Below, piece after piece: positions 49,830 through 60,986 of a stretch of 64,000 nt of DNA. The notes beneath the pieces were generated by a model. The model did not search any database, had not been told where the DNA came from, and saw nothing but the letters and a program-made list of their open reading frames with translations. The translations under genes and the position numbers were made by a program. Source of the DNA: Metridium senile. Taxonomy: Eukaryota > Cnidaria > Anthozoa > Actiniaria > Metridiidae. The DNA is taken from contig OX459108.1 of assembly GCA_949775045.1 (NCBI GenBank), positions 9,386,072-9,450,071 on the forward strand, given 5' to 3'. Position 1 is the stretch's first letter. Every line of letters starts with the position of its first letter.

Positions 49830-50095
49830 TTAATTCCTCGCTATCTTGAAATGATCTTTCTCGATCTTAGACAACCTTTTTGAAATGGTCGTATACATAT
49901 AATTCCTTGCTATCTTTAATTCTTGGACAACCATTTTGAAATAGGTGTATGCCTATAATTCCTTGCAATCTTGAAATGATCCCTCTCTTTGGACAACCTT
50001 TTTAAAATGGGCGTATGCCTATAATTCCTTGCTATATCTTGAAATTATCTATCTTCTTGGACAACCGTTTTGAATTAGGTGTATGCTTTAATTCC
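49830..50095 (+). repeat. About 70-bp tandem repeat, four copies
   Basis: TATAATTCCTTGCTATCTT and GGACAACCTTTTTGAAAT recur. The last unit ends like the TAGGTGTA element end. Confidence 0.88.
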
Positions 50096-50372
50096 TATAC
50101 CCTTCTTTGAGTATATTATATAGATATCGATGAAATACCAGGATTTCTCCCGTGTCTAAGACTTCGTGTCTAATGGTATAAAATAATTGACATAGTACGC
50201 ACATTTTGATTGGTCGAGAGACGTGTTTATATGGGACTATATAAATAATATAAAGAAAGAGAAATAGAATGCATGCGGAATGCAAGAAAAACAAATTAGG
50301 ATGAGACTGAATGAGTACTGGTAGCAAGAGTATTGCTGATAGTGAATATGAACATTAATATAACTTACTCTA

Positions 50373-50598
50373 AAGGCCCGTTTACACAAGCAATTTTGTC
50401 GCGCGAGGAGTGCTGTGGCTTCAATGGCGATTTTATCGCAGCTTTGTCGCCGCAATTTCAAATACGCTCGAATTTAGGAGACAGAAAATCACAGCAAGTT
50501 GCAGCATGTTCAAAGTAGCGTTGACAAATCTGCGTGAAAATCGCCATTGAAATCACAGCTCTTGTCACGCGACAAAATTGCTAGAGTTAACTGGCCTT
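50373..50598. mobile_element. hAT-type MITE, AAGGCCCGTTTACACAAGC
   Basis: AGCAATTTTGTCGCGCG and TCAATGGCGATTTT occur inverted at both halves, with GGCC..GTT ends. Confidence 0.85.
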
Positions 50599-51083
50599 AA
50601 GCGTCGTTTACACGAGCAATTTTTCCTTGACAAGTTTTCTTTGACAAGGAAAAATTGCTCGTGTAGATGGAGTAAAATGAACAATTTTTCCTTGACAAGG
50701 AAAAGCTAGCATGTTTCCTTTTCTTGACAAAAAAAAAAATGTCAAGGATGAAATTTGCTCGTGTAGACGGACAACAAGGAAAATGTGGCAAGGAATATTA
50801 ATGAGATTAGTTCCCAGTCTTTTCGCACGATCAGTCAAAATAAACGCCATTTGTGTTTTTACTCGACAAGGGACTGGAACCAATATTGTGTTAGTACTCC
50901 GCTGATTGCAAGGCATTGCGGGCACAACCTAAACTTGTCAAGGAAAACTTGTTCATCATCTACACGAGCAAGGAAACCTTGTCAATATAAAATTGTCAGG
51001 GAAAACTTGCTGATCGTCTACACGAGCAATGAAAATTGTCAAGGATACTTGTCAAGGAAAAATTGCTCGTGTAAACGCCGCTT
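50599..51083. mobile_element. hAT-type MITE, GTTTACACGAGCAATTTTTC, abutting the previous one
   Basis: Terminal repeats AAGCGTCGTTTACACGAGCA. At least six subterminal CTTGACAAGGAAAA/CTCGTGTAGA motifs in alternating orientation. Confidence 0.88.
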
Positions 51084-51703
51084 TAACATCGAACTCATTT
51101 CAGTACACCAACAACAACATGCAAGGCCAGTGTCAAATGCATAAAGAACAGCATCTACTTTCAATGTATCCTAATAATAAATATGTATCTATGCAAGATT
51201 ATACGGATTTGACGCAGGATAAAAAAGATGAACTTCACATGCAATGCTTTGATAGTAAGCCTTTTTAAAAGAATACCACTGATTAACAGACACCCACGCT
51301 TCTGATTTCTATTCAAAAGCTATTATCATTTAGAGTGTGATATAGACCAAGTTTATATAAATATATACATTGCGTTCTATTATGTTATGGTATGTGATTG
51401 ATACATTAAGGTCAAGTTAAGCTTTCGTGTTGTTTTAAAATAGCGCATAAAGATAGTTATAAGCTTGTGTATGCCTATTCAAACGCTATTATCATATAGA
51501 GTGAAATCTAGACCAAGTTTATATAAATATATACATTGCGTTCTACTTTGTTGTGGTATCTGATTGATACATTAAGATTCCGTGTTGTTTGAAAAGTGCG
51601 GAGAAAAGAAAGCAATACTAGCTTGACGTGTATGCCTATTCAAAGACAATTATCATTTAAAGTGAGATCTACACCAAGTTTATATAATTATATACAGTGT
51701 GTA

Positions 51704-51742
51704 TAGCCTGCGTGGCGGTGCTAGGGTTTGCCACACAGGCTA
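51704..51742. mobile_element. 39-bp TAGCCTG mini-element
   Basis: TAGCCTGCGTGGC..GCCACACAGGCTA. Flanks CAGTGTGTA and CATTGTGTA (one mismatch) fit a 9-bp target duplication, and the neighbouring satellite units give the empty site. Confidence 0.8.
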
Positions 51743-51909
51743 CATTGTGTACTGTTATGTTGTGGTATCTGATTAACACATTAAGGTGAAAATTGCGTAT
51801 AAAGATATTCAAGAGCTATTGTCATTTAAAGTGAGACCAAGACTGTCAAGTTTATATAAATATATACATTGAGTACTGTTATGTTGTGGTATCTGATTGA
51901 TACATTAAG

Positions 51910-52316
51910 CAGGATGGGGAAGAGGTTTTCCGTGATCCATGATTCACCGTAAAGTTGGCCTGTGATTCGTGAAAAGCAAAATATTTAAGCCGTGATCCGT
52001 GAAATCATGTTCGCTCGTGACCCGTGATTTACAGCCTGATTTTCACTGTCGTGACTCGTGATTCCGTGAAAACGTGACAGCTTTTCATATAAATGGTTGT
52101 GTAAACAGAGACGTTTATTGCTAGCAGTATTATTCTTTGTATATATGGAAGATTTAGTTAATATTGATTATCATCTATCTAACAAGCACAAAACGTTGCC
52201 TAGGAGAAAGTTCTAAAACTGCGATTCGTGAAAACGCTTTACGTTACTCCGTGATCCGTGAAATCATGAAAAAACGGCGCGTGATTCGAGATCGGTACAC
52301 CCTCTTCCCCATCCTG
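51910..52316. mobile_element. 407-bp MITE, CAGGATGGGGAAGAGG ends, 6-bp target duplication
   Basis: Perfect 16-bp terminal inverted repeats. ATTAAG directly flanks both ends (51904-51909, 52317-52322), and other satellite units have a single ATTAAG there. Many internal GTGATCCGTGA/GTGATTCGTGA words. No transposase. Confidence 0.95.
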
Positions 52317-52817
52317 ATTAAGGTCAAGTTAAGCTTTCGTGTTGTTTGAAAATAGCGTTAAAAGATAGCAATAAGCTTGTGTATGCCTATTCAAGAGCAA
52401 CTACCATTTAGAGTGACATCCAGGCCAAGTTTATATAAATATATACATTGTGTACTGCTATGTTGTGGTATCTGATTGTTACATTAAGCTAGTCAAGTTA
52501 AGCTTTCGTGATGTTTGAAAATAGCGTTAAAAGATAGCAATAGGCTTGTGTATGCCTATTCAAGGGCTACTGCCATTTAGAGTGACATCCAGGCCAAGTT
52601 TATATAAATATATACATTGTGTACTTTTACTAATTTGTGCTATTGATAGATAAATATCAAGTTAAGCGTCAGTTTGCAAAGTGCGGAAAAATGAAAACAG
52701 TAGGCGGAAAAGCTGTATATTATTCAAAAGATAATATCATTTAAGTGAGATTTAGAACAAGTTTATATAAATATATACTTTGTGTATTTCCACTGATTTG
52801 TGCTATAGATAGATAAA

Positions 52818-53215
52818 GGCCAAGTAAAGCTTCAGTGTGGTTTGCAAAGTGCGGAAAAATGAAAGCAGTAGGCGGAAACTTTCGTGACATGATAGAGAAT
52901 AAATAATATGACAATGTTGTAAAACGGTTACCCACAAGAATCACACGAAACCTTTGTGTTACGATAGTACTTAGTACACAGAAAAATGTTATCGTTCAAC
53001 AATAGAAAGTGCTATTGATATTTAAAGGCCAAGTAAAGCTTCAGTGTGGTTTGCAAAGCGCGGAAAAATGAAAACAGTAGGCGGAAACTTTCGTGACATT
53101 ATAGAGAATAAATAATATGACAATGTTGTAAAACGGTTACCCACAAGAATCACACGAAACCTTTGCGTTACAATAGTACTTAGTACACAGAAAAATGTTA
53201 TTGTTTAACAATAGA
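52818..53215 (+). repeat. 209-bp tandem duplication
   Basis: GGCCAAGTAAAGCTTCAGTG at 52818 and 53027. Both copies end in GAAAAATGTTAT..AACAATAGAAA. Confidence 0.93.
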
Positions 53216-53317
53216 AATCATATCACATTTGAAGTTTTGCAGAATCGAGGTTATTCCTTTACAAATGCACCTTTTGTACTAACAGTACAGCGGCGCCAGA
53301 TAATACGAAACTGTAGT
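53185..53317. mobile_element. Half copy of the MITE found at 61171
   Basis: GAATCGAGGTTATTCCTTTA, GCACCTTTTGTAC and CAGCGGCGCCAGATAATACG match one arm of that element. Confidence 0.65.
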
Positions 53318-53377
53318 ATTAGACAATCACAATTAGTCATTATAACTGGGCTAAAACCGTTACCTTTTTAAGCAATA

Positions 53378-54098
53378 TACACCTATTTCAGAAAACGTTG
53401 TCAGAAGGAGATCTGAATCTGCAATCTGAGATCGAAATGAATTCAGGAAAATTGCGCACTGCACAAACCAGGCCTGGCCTTGTTTTTTTGTTGTTTTTTT
53501 TGCACTTAGCACCTTCAGATTTATATTCACCGAAAGTGAAAGTGCACGCAATGAGAAAAAAACTGCCGTACCCCAGAATTACTTTCACATTAATCACATT
53601 GAATATACACCTATTTCAAAAAACGTTGTCAGAAGGAAATCTGAATCTGCAATCTGAGACCGAAATGAATTCAGGAAAATTGCGCACTGCACAAACCAGG
53701 CCTGGCCTTGTTTTGTTGTTGTTTTTTTTGCACTTAGCACCTTCAGATTTATATTCACCGAAAGTGAAAGTGCACGCAATGAGAAAAAAACTGCCGTACC
53801 CCAGAATTACTTTCACATTAATCACATTGAATATACACCTATTTCAAAAAACGTTGTCAAAAGGAAATCTGAATCTGCAATCTGAGACCGTATTGAATTC
53901 TGGGGTACGGCAGTTTTTTTCTCATTGCGTGCACTTTCACTTTCGGTGAATATAAATCTGAAGGTGCTAAGTGCAAAAAAAAAAAAAAAAAACAAGGCCA
54001 GGCCTGGTTTGTGCAGTGCGCAATTTTCCTGAATTCATTACGGTCTCAGATTGCAGATTGCAGATTTCCTTTTGACAACGTTTTTTGAAATAGGTGTA
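53378..54098. mobile_element. TACACC element, 228-bp tandem units plus an inverted copy
   Basis: TACACCTATTTCA starts at 53378, 53606 and 53834 (period exactly 228). The third unit turns round at GAATTCTGGGGTACGG (near 53900) into an inverted copy ending TAGGTGTA at 54098. Confidence 0.9.
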
Positions 54099-54479
54099 TA
54101 TTCAATGTGATTAATGTGAAAGTAATTTGTTTTGGAAAATTTGGAAGTGAATAAATGAAAAATGAAAGATTGGAAATAAAACTGAATTCAAAGTTTAAAC
54201 CACCATATCCACAATGACCACAACAACATCAGCAACAGCAACATTTTCAACAACAACAATCGACTCAAACATCCGTATCAAAAATATACCTATTGTTCTG
54301 TTGCAATCTCAACCTGTTTTAAAAAAAAGAAAAAAATCTCTCGCGCTAATAGAAGTGTTTGGTTACTTCTCACCTACAATACCATATATGGTAATGGCAT
54401 TGTTTTCAAGATTGCATACGGTATTTCCGATACGCAAAACTATCGAAAAAACATATCTTATACATAAAACAAAAATAAA

Positions 54480-54625
54480 TGGAAACTAGCGAGTTAATTA
54501 ACTAGTATAGGCTGCGTCGGTGTTTGATATAAGCGATAGGCAATATAATGAAATCTGTAACGTAAAAAAATGTTGACTGAACTTTACTGACGTTTCGAGC
54601 TTTAGCCCTTCGTCGGAATAAAAGA
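54480..54625 (-). mobile_element. Hammerhead-like repeat copy (minus strand)
   Basis: Minus strand 54624-54583: ATTCCGACGAAGGGCTAAAG, CTCGAAAC, GTC, AGTAAAG; core change U4 to C only. The + strand left part GGCTGCGTCGGTGTTTGATA matches 15290 and 59625. Confidence 0.6.
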
Positions 54626-54714
54626 GAATAAAACAACAAGCTACTTAGATAACTGGTTAGGCGTTCCTCTTTAAATATTATTATTATTGTATTATTAACA
54701 TCAGCAACAGCGAC

Positions 54715-54800
54715 ATATACTTATTTCAAAAATCATTTACTACACTCGCAGTCCACACTTTGAAGCTTGCAAAGGATATCGGTAATATGAACATAAAATT
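54715..54800 (+). mobile_element. Half copy of the TACACC MITE (AAAAATCATTTACTACACTC)
   Basis: TATTTCAAAAATCATTTACT, CAGTCCACACTTTGAAGC and TGCAAAGGATATCGGTAATA align with 57099; the second half is missing. Confidence 0.6.
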
Positions 54801-54809
54801 ATCACCAAA

Positions 54810-57095
54810 AAAGCAATAATATCGACAACAACAGCATCTGCAAGAGCGACATCAAATGTAGCAAAATTATAGTGTGATTTCCCTCGATGAGCATAGCTCT
54901 TGGAGAAAACACAGAATAAAATATACGTTTAAAAATTATAGTGTGTGATGAAATGAACAATGTGAGTTACAGTCTAGTCCCACATACAAATTGTTTTATA
55001 GGGAGAAACATTTTTTGACATATACAGATTGCAAACAGTAGCTTCGCATGTGGTCCCTTCGCTCCCACAACATGGTCGAGGAAGCCACATTTACCATGTA
55101 CAAGTACACAGGAAAGATAGCAATAGACGACTTTCATAAATGGTCGCCACTAATTATCATAATTTTTAAAATTGATGTTTTAAGAAAAAGAAAGCTACTA
55201 TATGATACACCATAACAATAACTTGTGAATGTTTGGGGGAAAAACGATTAAATTGGCAAGAAGCTATAAGAGTTTGAAAAATCAGTAAAACACAAAAACG
55301 AGGCATCAAAAGCCTCGGTAGAAAATTACATACAAATCTCTATATTTTTCATTGAGCATAACTCCTTTGGTATTTTAGCATGAAAACCTTCTAAACATGC
55401 CTATTTCAGGTGGTGCTTTCATATGACAGTGCTAAAATATTAAAGTATCTGTTTACTTGAAAAATCATTTTCCGGTACATATGTATTATGGTATTTATGA
55501 AAGTGGTCTATTGGAGTCAGTTTTTGGGTAAACATTTAGCATTCGCTTGAATAGTCTGAGCTGACTGACTGAAATGTGATCATATCGATATTGTTGTTGT
55601 TGTTTTTTGAAGAAAGGAGGGCTTGTTGTATTGGACATCCCGTTTTTCAAATTAAAGTTGTCCATCCCATTCCAGTCTAATCCGAAAAATCGGCGAATTC
55701 TTTTTCTTTTTCGGCAGCGTTGCTCGCCTTTTCTGTATGTTGGAATGAAAGTGTTTGTAAATTAGCCATCCAACCTGATAACAATCAATCACTCAATCAA
55801 TTTATTTAAGTCATAACGTGGGATAAGGTCGCCCTTACATCCGAGCCAGAGACTCATGTAAAAAACGACAATTATATAAATATATTGAACTATACATATA
55901 GTAAAATATAAACATGAAAACATTATTTGTGGAGTAAATTAAAAGCAATGAATTAGCACTAATTCGTATTATAGTAATAAATCGTATTATTATTATTCTT
56001 CCCAGGGGTTTAAACGAGGTTATTATTTTCTCATACAACCCACTGCGGCGATAACTAGCGGGCGGCATTGATGTTCCCTAGAAACAGTGCTGTGAAAACT
56101 AGCGGTTAATAATAATAAACTATTTTGCGTTGGTGTATCTAACAAGAATTTTAGCTAAAATGTACAATTAATACCGGTTAATCTATTGTGGACTGCGTCG
56201 GTGTTTTTATTAAAGCAATTCGGATTCAAAACTAACAGTTGAGATACAATCATTTGCAAAATACCTTGCGACAAGCCATTGCATGTGTACCGTTTTGTGA
56301 ATGCCAATTAACATGAATTTGCTTTATATTGGGCGTGTGCGTGTTTAGGGGGTGGGGGGTGGGGTCTTGGGTCGTGGGTCTTGGGTCGTTAGAGAGGTTC
56401 GTACTAATATCCCAGCATGATTGTAGTGTGGATTGCGTTGGTGTTTCTTAACAACAACTTTGGTGAACATGTCCGATAACTAGTGGATCAACTATTGTGA
56501 AGTGCGCCGAATTCCTAAAAAAAACAATTGTGCTATGTTTTTAAATTTTAAAAAGAAGGCAATCTTTTCAGTGTAGAGAAAGTAGGCAATGCATTGTGGT
56601 ACTTGTAGTATATGACTCTATAATCTAAGTGACCTATTGAATTGATTAGTACGATTTTAACGCTTAAAATGCTCTTGATTTAACAAGATAATAAGTGAAA
56701 ACAATTATTCAAATTGATAAAGCACTTTAAGACCAGGCTAATACGATAATCCTATCATGGATAAGTAGGAGTTGATCCTCACACCATACTGACATCAGTT
56801 TTATTAAACCACTAAATGTCCACAATCTATCTGAATACGCAGTCGGCGTTGGTGTTTTGATGCAAGTTAATACTTCCTAAAGGATTGTATAGGATTATAT
56901 ATAAGGCAAGCAAATAATCTTAAGGATAACTCCAAGCTAGAGGATTGTATTTGTGAAAGTTAAAACAAGCAAACAAAGTCTTTTAAATAAAAAATACTTT
57001 GCAAAAACCTTTTTTCCGATGGTTGGATAATCTGAAATAACTTAAAGGCTCGTCAAAATACAGCGTCTCATTCGTAAAATATCCTGACATATTAT
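54810..57095. other. No gene recognised; old repeats in parts
   Basis: Bases 55800-56070 could be a minus-strand LINE 3' end (ACTTAAATAAATTGATTG on the minus strand), low confidence. Bases 56055-56530 carry GACTGCGTCGGTGTTT and ACTAGCGG words like 47150-47900. The rest is unique-looking. Confidence 0.4.
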
Positions 57096-57098
57096 ATA

Positions 57099-57393
57099 TA
57101 CACCTATTTCAAAAATCGTTGTCGCAGCCGGAGCTACAGTCCACACTCTGAAACCTGCAAAGGATGTCGGTTATATGGACTTGATTTTTGATTTATTGCA
57201 CCTTTTTTAAAGAAATATTTATATTTATATCTATTACAACAACAACTTGTTATGGTCATGCATATAACACAGACACGTACAAAATATACTATGAATAAAT
57301 CGATAACAAGAGAAGAAATACCAAAATCCTTTACAGGCTTCAGAGCGTGGACTGTGGCTTTGTTTGCGACTATGATTTTTGAAATAGGTGTAT
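57099..57393. mobile_element. TACACC MITE, AAAAATCGTTGTCGCAGCCG subfamily, complete
   Basis: TACACCTATTTCAAAAATCG and GATTTTTGAAATAGGTGTA are the ends. CAGTCCACACTCTGAAACCT is mirrored by GGCTTCAGAGCGTGGACTG. Confidence 0.92.
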
Positions 57394-57699
57394 ATATATA
57401 TATACACACATCAAACCGTCTACTTTAACAAGTCTAACAATATAAATCCGATTTAAATGTATTTTTATATCTAATCATTTGTTACCTATAATTATTTATC
57501 GTGACTTATATCGGCTTTATCGTTATCGGTTTGTGGCTAAAATACAGTCTAGTCTGGAAAAATCAAAAAATTATTTTCTTTTAAGTAAACACATAACAAT
57601 CCATTGGACAAGGCGCTAGAACATCAGTGGTTTTGAGGTTTTGTGATTTCTTTAACACTTTTAAGATTGTTTGCGCCAAAGGGTTTTAGAAAGCGGCGG

Positions 57700-59000
57700 T
57701 TTCTATTTGATATATGAATGGATAGATGGATGGGTAATTGCCGGTTTTCGATGTATGAATAAATAAATGAATAAATGGGTGGACATATTGATAAATGAAT
57801 GGGTAAATGAATGGGTAGATATATAGATAAATGAATAAATGGTTGGACATACGGATAAATGAATGGATAAATGAATGGGTAGATATATAGATAAATGAAT
57901 AAATTGTTGGACATACGAATAAATAAATGGATAAATGAATGGGTAGATATATAGATAAATGAATAAATGGGTGGACATATTGATAAATGAATGGGTAAAT
58001 GAATGGGTAGATATATAGATAAATGAATAAATGGTTGGACATACGGATAAATGAATGGATAAATGAATGGGTAGATATATAGATAAATGAATAAATGGTT
58101 GGACATATGGATGAATAAATGGATAAATGAATGGGTAGATATATAGATAAATGAATAAATGGTTGGACATATGGATAAATGAATGGATAAATGAATGGGT
58201 AGATAAATGAATAAATGGTTGGACATATTGATAAATGAATGGATAAATGAATGGGTAGATATATAGATAAATGAATAAATGGTTGGACATATCGATAAAT
58301 GAATGGAAGGTGCCGGGATTGATAAATGAATGGATAAATGATGGGTAGACATATAGATAAATAAATGTATAAACAGATGGGTAGATGGCGGGATTGATAA
58401 ATGAATGGATAAATGATGGGTAGACATGTAGATAAATGAATGTATAAACGGATGGGTAGACATGTAGATAAATAAATGTATAAACGGATGGGTAGATGGT
58501 GGGATTGATAAATGAATGGATAAATGATGGGTAGACATGTAGATAAATGAATGTATAAACGGATGGGTAGATGGCGGGATTGATAAATAAATGGATAAAC
58601 GGATGGGTAGATGGTGGGATTGATAAATGAATGGATAAATGATGGGTAGACATGTAGATAAATGAATGTATAAACGGATGGGTAGACATGTAGATAAATA
58701 AATGTATAAACGGATGGGTAGATGGTGGGATTGATAAATGAATGGATAAATGATGGGTAGACATGTAGATAAATGATTGTATAAACGGATGGGTAGATGG
58801 CGGGATTGATAAATGAATGGATAAATGATAGGTAGACATGTAGATAAATTAATGTATAAACGGATGGGTAGATGGCGGGATTGATAAATGAATGGATAAA
58901 TGATAGGTAGACATGTAGATAAATGAATGGATAAACGGATGGGTAGATGGCGGGATTGATAAATGAATGGATACTTGAATGGGTGGTATATGGATAAATA
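57700..59000. repeat. 1.3-kb tetranucleotide-like minisatellite, open in all three minus frames
   Basis: Units built of four-base steps (ATGAATGGATAAATGAATGG, GTAGATATATAGATAAATGA). On the minus strand these words contain no stop in any frame, giving overlapping frames of 476, 446 and 378 codons, each rich in H, P, S, I, Y. Because three frames are open together, none is evidence for a protein. Confidence 0.95.
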
Positions 59001-59620
59001 AATTGGGAAGAAGATGGATATATCATAGTAATAATAATCGTTTATTGAACCCATATTGAATTAACAAATCTGAATTACAAGGGTGTTCTGCAAAGAGGGC
59101 ACATCAAAATAAAGTGTATGTATATATGAATGGATAAATGAATTGATAAAACTGAGAACGTGCGGGTTGGCAGATGGGTAACTAAAAGGATGGATGAATG
59201 AATGGATGGGAAGAAGGATAAATTAACAAATAAATATATCGATAAACCAATGGGTGCATAAAAGAATATAGATATAACAAAATGAATGAATGATAATAAA
59301 TAAAATAAATCACTTTTTTAACGTCTCAATGTATTTAGCCAGTGGCTAATTGGGGAGACTCAGACACACACACACTACCTCTACGTTGATTATTTTGCAC
59401 ACAAAGCAGCTCACAATGAATAGATCGATAGACAAAGAAATGTATGGATGAATAGATGGGCAAATGAACCGGAATACTATGATGAATGAATGGATAAATT
59501 AATGAATGAATCTATGAATACATGAAAAGGAACGAAAATCCCTGTATATTTTACAACTATAATACACGGAGAACTGAATAACTGAAACTGAATTAAAACT
59601 GAGTGAATAAAGAATAAAAG
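59000..59620. other. Diffuse continuation of ATGAATGAATGG words; no gene
   Basis: Scattered AATGAATGGATAAAT-like words surround TTTATTGAACCCATAT, possibly a LINE tail. No coding signal. Confidence 0.45.
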
Positions 59621-59624
59621 GAAA

Positions 59625-59835
59625 CTAGCGAATAAACTAGTATAAGCTACGTTAGTGTTTGATATAACCGATAGGTAATAGAATGAAATTGGTAACACCG
59701 TAAAAAATGTTAACTTAACTTTACTGACGTTTCGAGCTTGAATCGAATCTTGAATTCGATCGAATGAAATTGGTAACACCGTAAAATAATGTTAACTGAA
59801 CTTTACTGACGTTTTGAGCTTGAATCGACTCTTAA
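59625..59835 (-). mobile_element. Hammerhead-like repeat, partial, duplicated end
   Basis: ACTTTACTGACGTTTCGAGC (near 59720) and a second near-copy ending TTTACTGACGTTTTGAGC (near 59800) follow GAAATTGGTAACACCGTAAA in each case. The CCGACGA half is missing. Confidence 0.6.
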
Positions 59836-60044
59836 ATTCGAGGTTGAAGTATGAATAAATGAGTGAGTCGACAAGTGACTCAATAAAAAAAAATGATTCT
59901 CTTCAGTATTCTTTGGTCTAAATACAATAACCATCACCACATTTTATTCTCTTTAATTCCAAAAACATCAGTGGTTTATGGTTTATGGGAATACTTAATC
60001 AGCTGTTTTAAAAAAAGCTTTACCACTATGTCACGTCGTGCTTT

Positions 60045-60318
60045 TACCACAAGACACATTCTGATTGCACAATTTACTTTTAAACCAAACAATCATAACA
60101 ATATCGTGTTTCTCGCATTTCTGTTTCAGTAGAACCAAAGAACTATGGCTTGTATATCAGGCGTTGTAGCACTTTTGGTCATACCACAAGACACATTCTG
60201 ATTGCACAATTTACTTTTAAACCAAACAATCATAACAATATCGTTTTTCTCGCATTTCAGTTTCAGTAGAACCAAAGAACTATGGCTTGTACATCAGGCG
60301 TTGTAGCACTTTTGGTCA
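60045..60318 (+). repeat. 137-bp tandem duplication of the channel gene's leader and start codon
   Basis: Two nearly identical units (60045-60181 and 60182-60318) each carry TTTAAACCAAACAATCATAA, a splice-acceptor-like pyrimidine tract ending TTTCAG, and an ATG (60145 and 60282) followed by ACxSGVVALLVI. The first ATG runs only 18 codons to TGA at 60199-60201, so only the second ATG opens the channel frame. Transcripts starting upstream could hold a decoy upstream ORF or choose between two acceptors. Confidence 0.9.
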
Positions 60319-60986
60319 TTTTGGTTTCTATTTCTGCGACTTCTTCACAAAGATCAAAACCACCTTCAAACATCACAAGAAAAGGAATTCCAGTAGGGTT
60401 CTCGTTCAGCACGTACGACGTGTACCTCTCACAAGACGAGCAATTCTCTCTCGGTGACAACCTGACAGCAACCGGGAAAGAACTAAGCGCTAAAGAGCTA
60501 TCCGAGAATACCTTAGATGACAAGTGCGAGAATGGATTACCCTTAGCAGCGACATGGCAGTACTACGGGCCTTACGCCAGACCGTTAAGCGAAGATGAGA
60601 AAAAAGAGTTCACCGGTGGCATAGGAGTCGGAGGGATTTTCCCACATCTTGTCAACAAAATGCTGAAGGTCTGCTGCAAGCCGAACACCCGTGTCAACAA
60701 AGGAAAGATCATCAACTCAATTGAAAAGCTTGAATCGGAATTGAAGAATCCTGACACCGCGTATGATTTGACTTTTCCTATCACTGGTGTTAGTCCTGAT
60801 GACACTACGTTCAAAGACATGGTGTATATACCTATAGTTGAAGCACCAAGGATCGCGCTGCTTGTCATGGATAAGGAAGGCGCAGAGAAGACGTCACAGT
60901 TGCTGCAGACAGTTACCAAAGCTTGGCCTATTCTTGTTTTTATCCTCGTTGCAGCGACATTGTCTGGAATTATTATTTGGGCTTTG
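60282..60986 (+). CDS. Channel gene exon 1: signal peptide, S1-like domain, first membrane segment
   Basis: 235 codons ending in phase 0 at IIIWAL, followed by the donor GTGAGT at 60987. Without splicing the frame would run only 17 codons more and stop at 61040, and those codons lie mostly in an inverted-repeat element (about 60999-61137), so splicing is the better model. The ATG at 60282 is chosen because a hydrophobic leader follows at once (ACTSGVVALLVILVSIS). GC content and codon use stand out from the AT-rich surroundings. Confidence 0.85.

Larger units (their letters stand above)
51290..52790 (+). repeat. About 165-185-bp satellite, eight copies, with two insertions
   Basis: AGTTTATATAAATATATACA occurs in each unit, with TGTTGTGGTATCTGATTGAT and CAAGTTAAGCTTTCGTG. 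It is interrupted at 51704-51742 and 51910-52316. Confidence 0.93.

Noticed and set aside
53398..53949. 183-codon ORF
   Set aside because: It translates the 228-bp element units, which are also 3-divisible; antisense frames repeat likewise.
54214..54489. 91-codon frame
   Set aside because: It starts in an ACAACA-rich patch and runs into a dispersed repeat; no family recognised.
57624..59054. 476-codon minus-strand ORF as a gene
   Set aside because: All three minus frames are open because of the four-base repeat; low-complexity composition and no splice or domain support.
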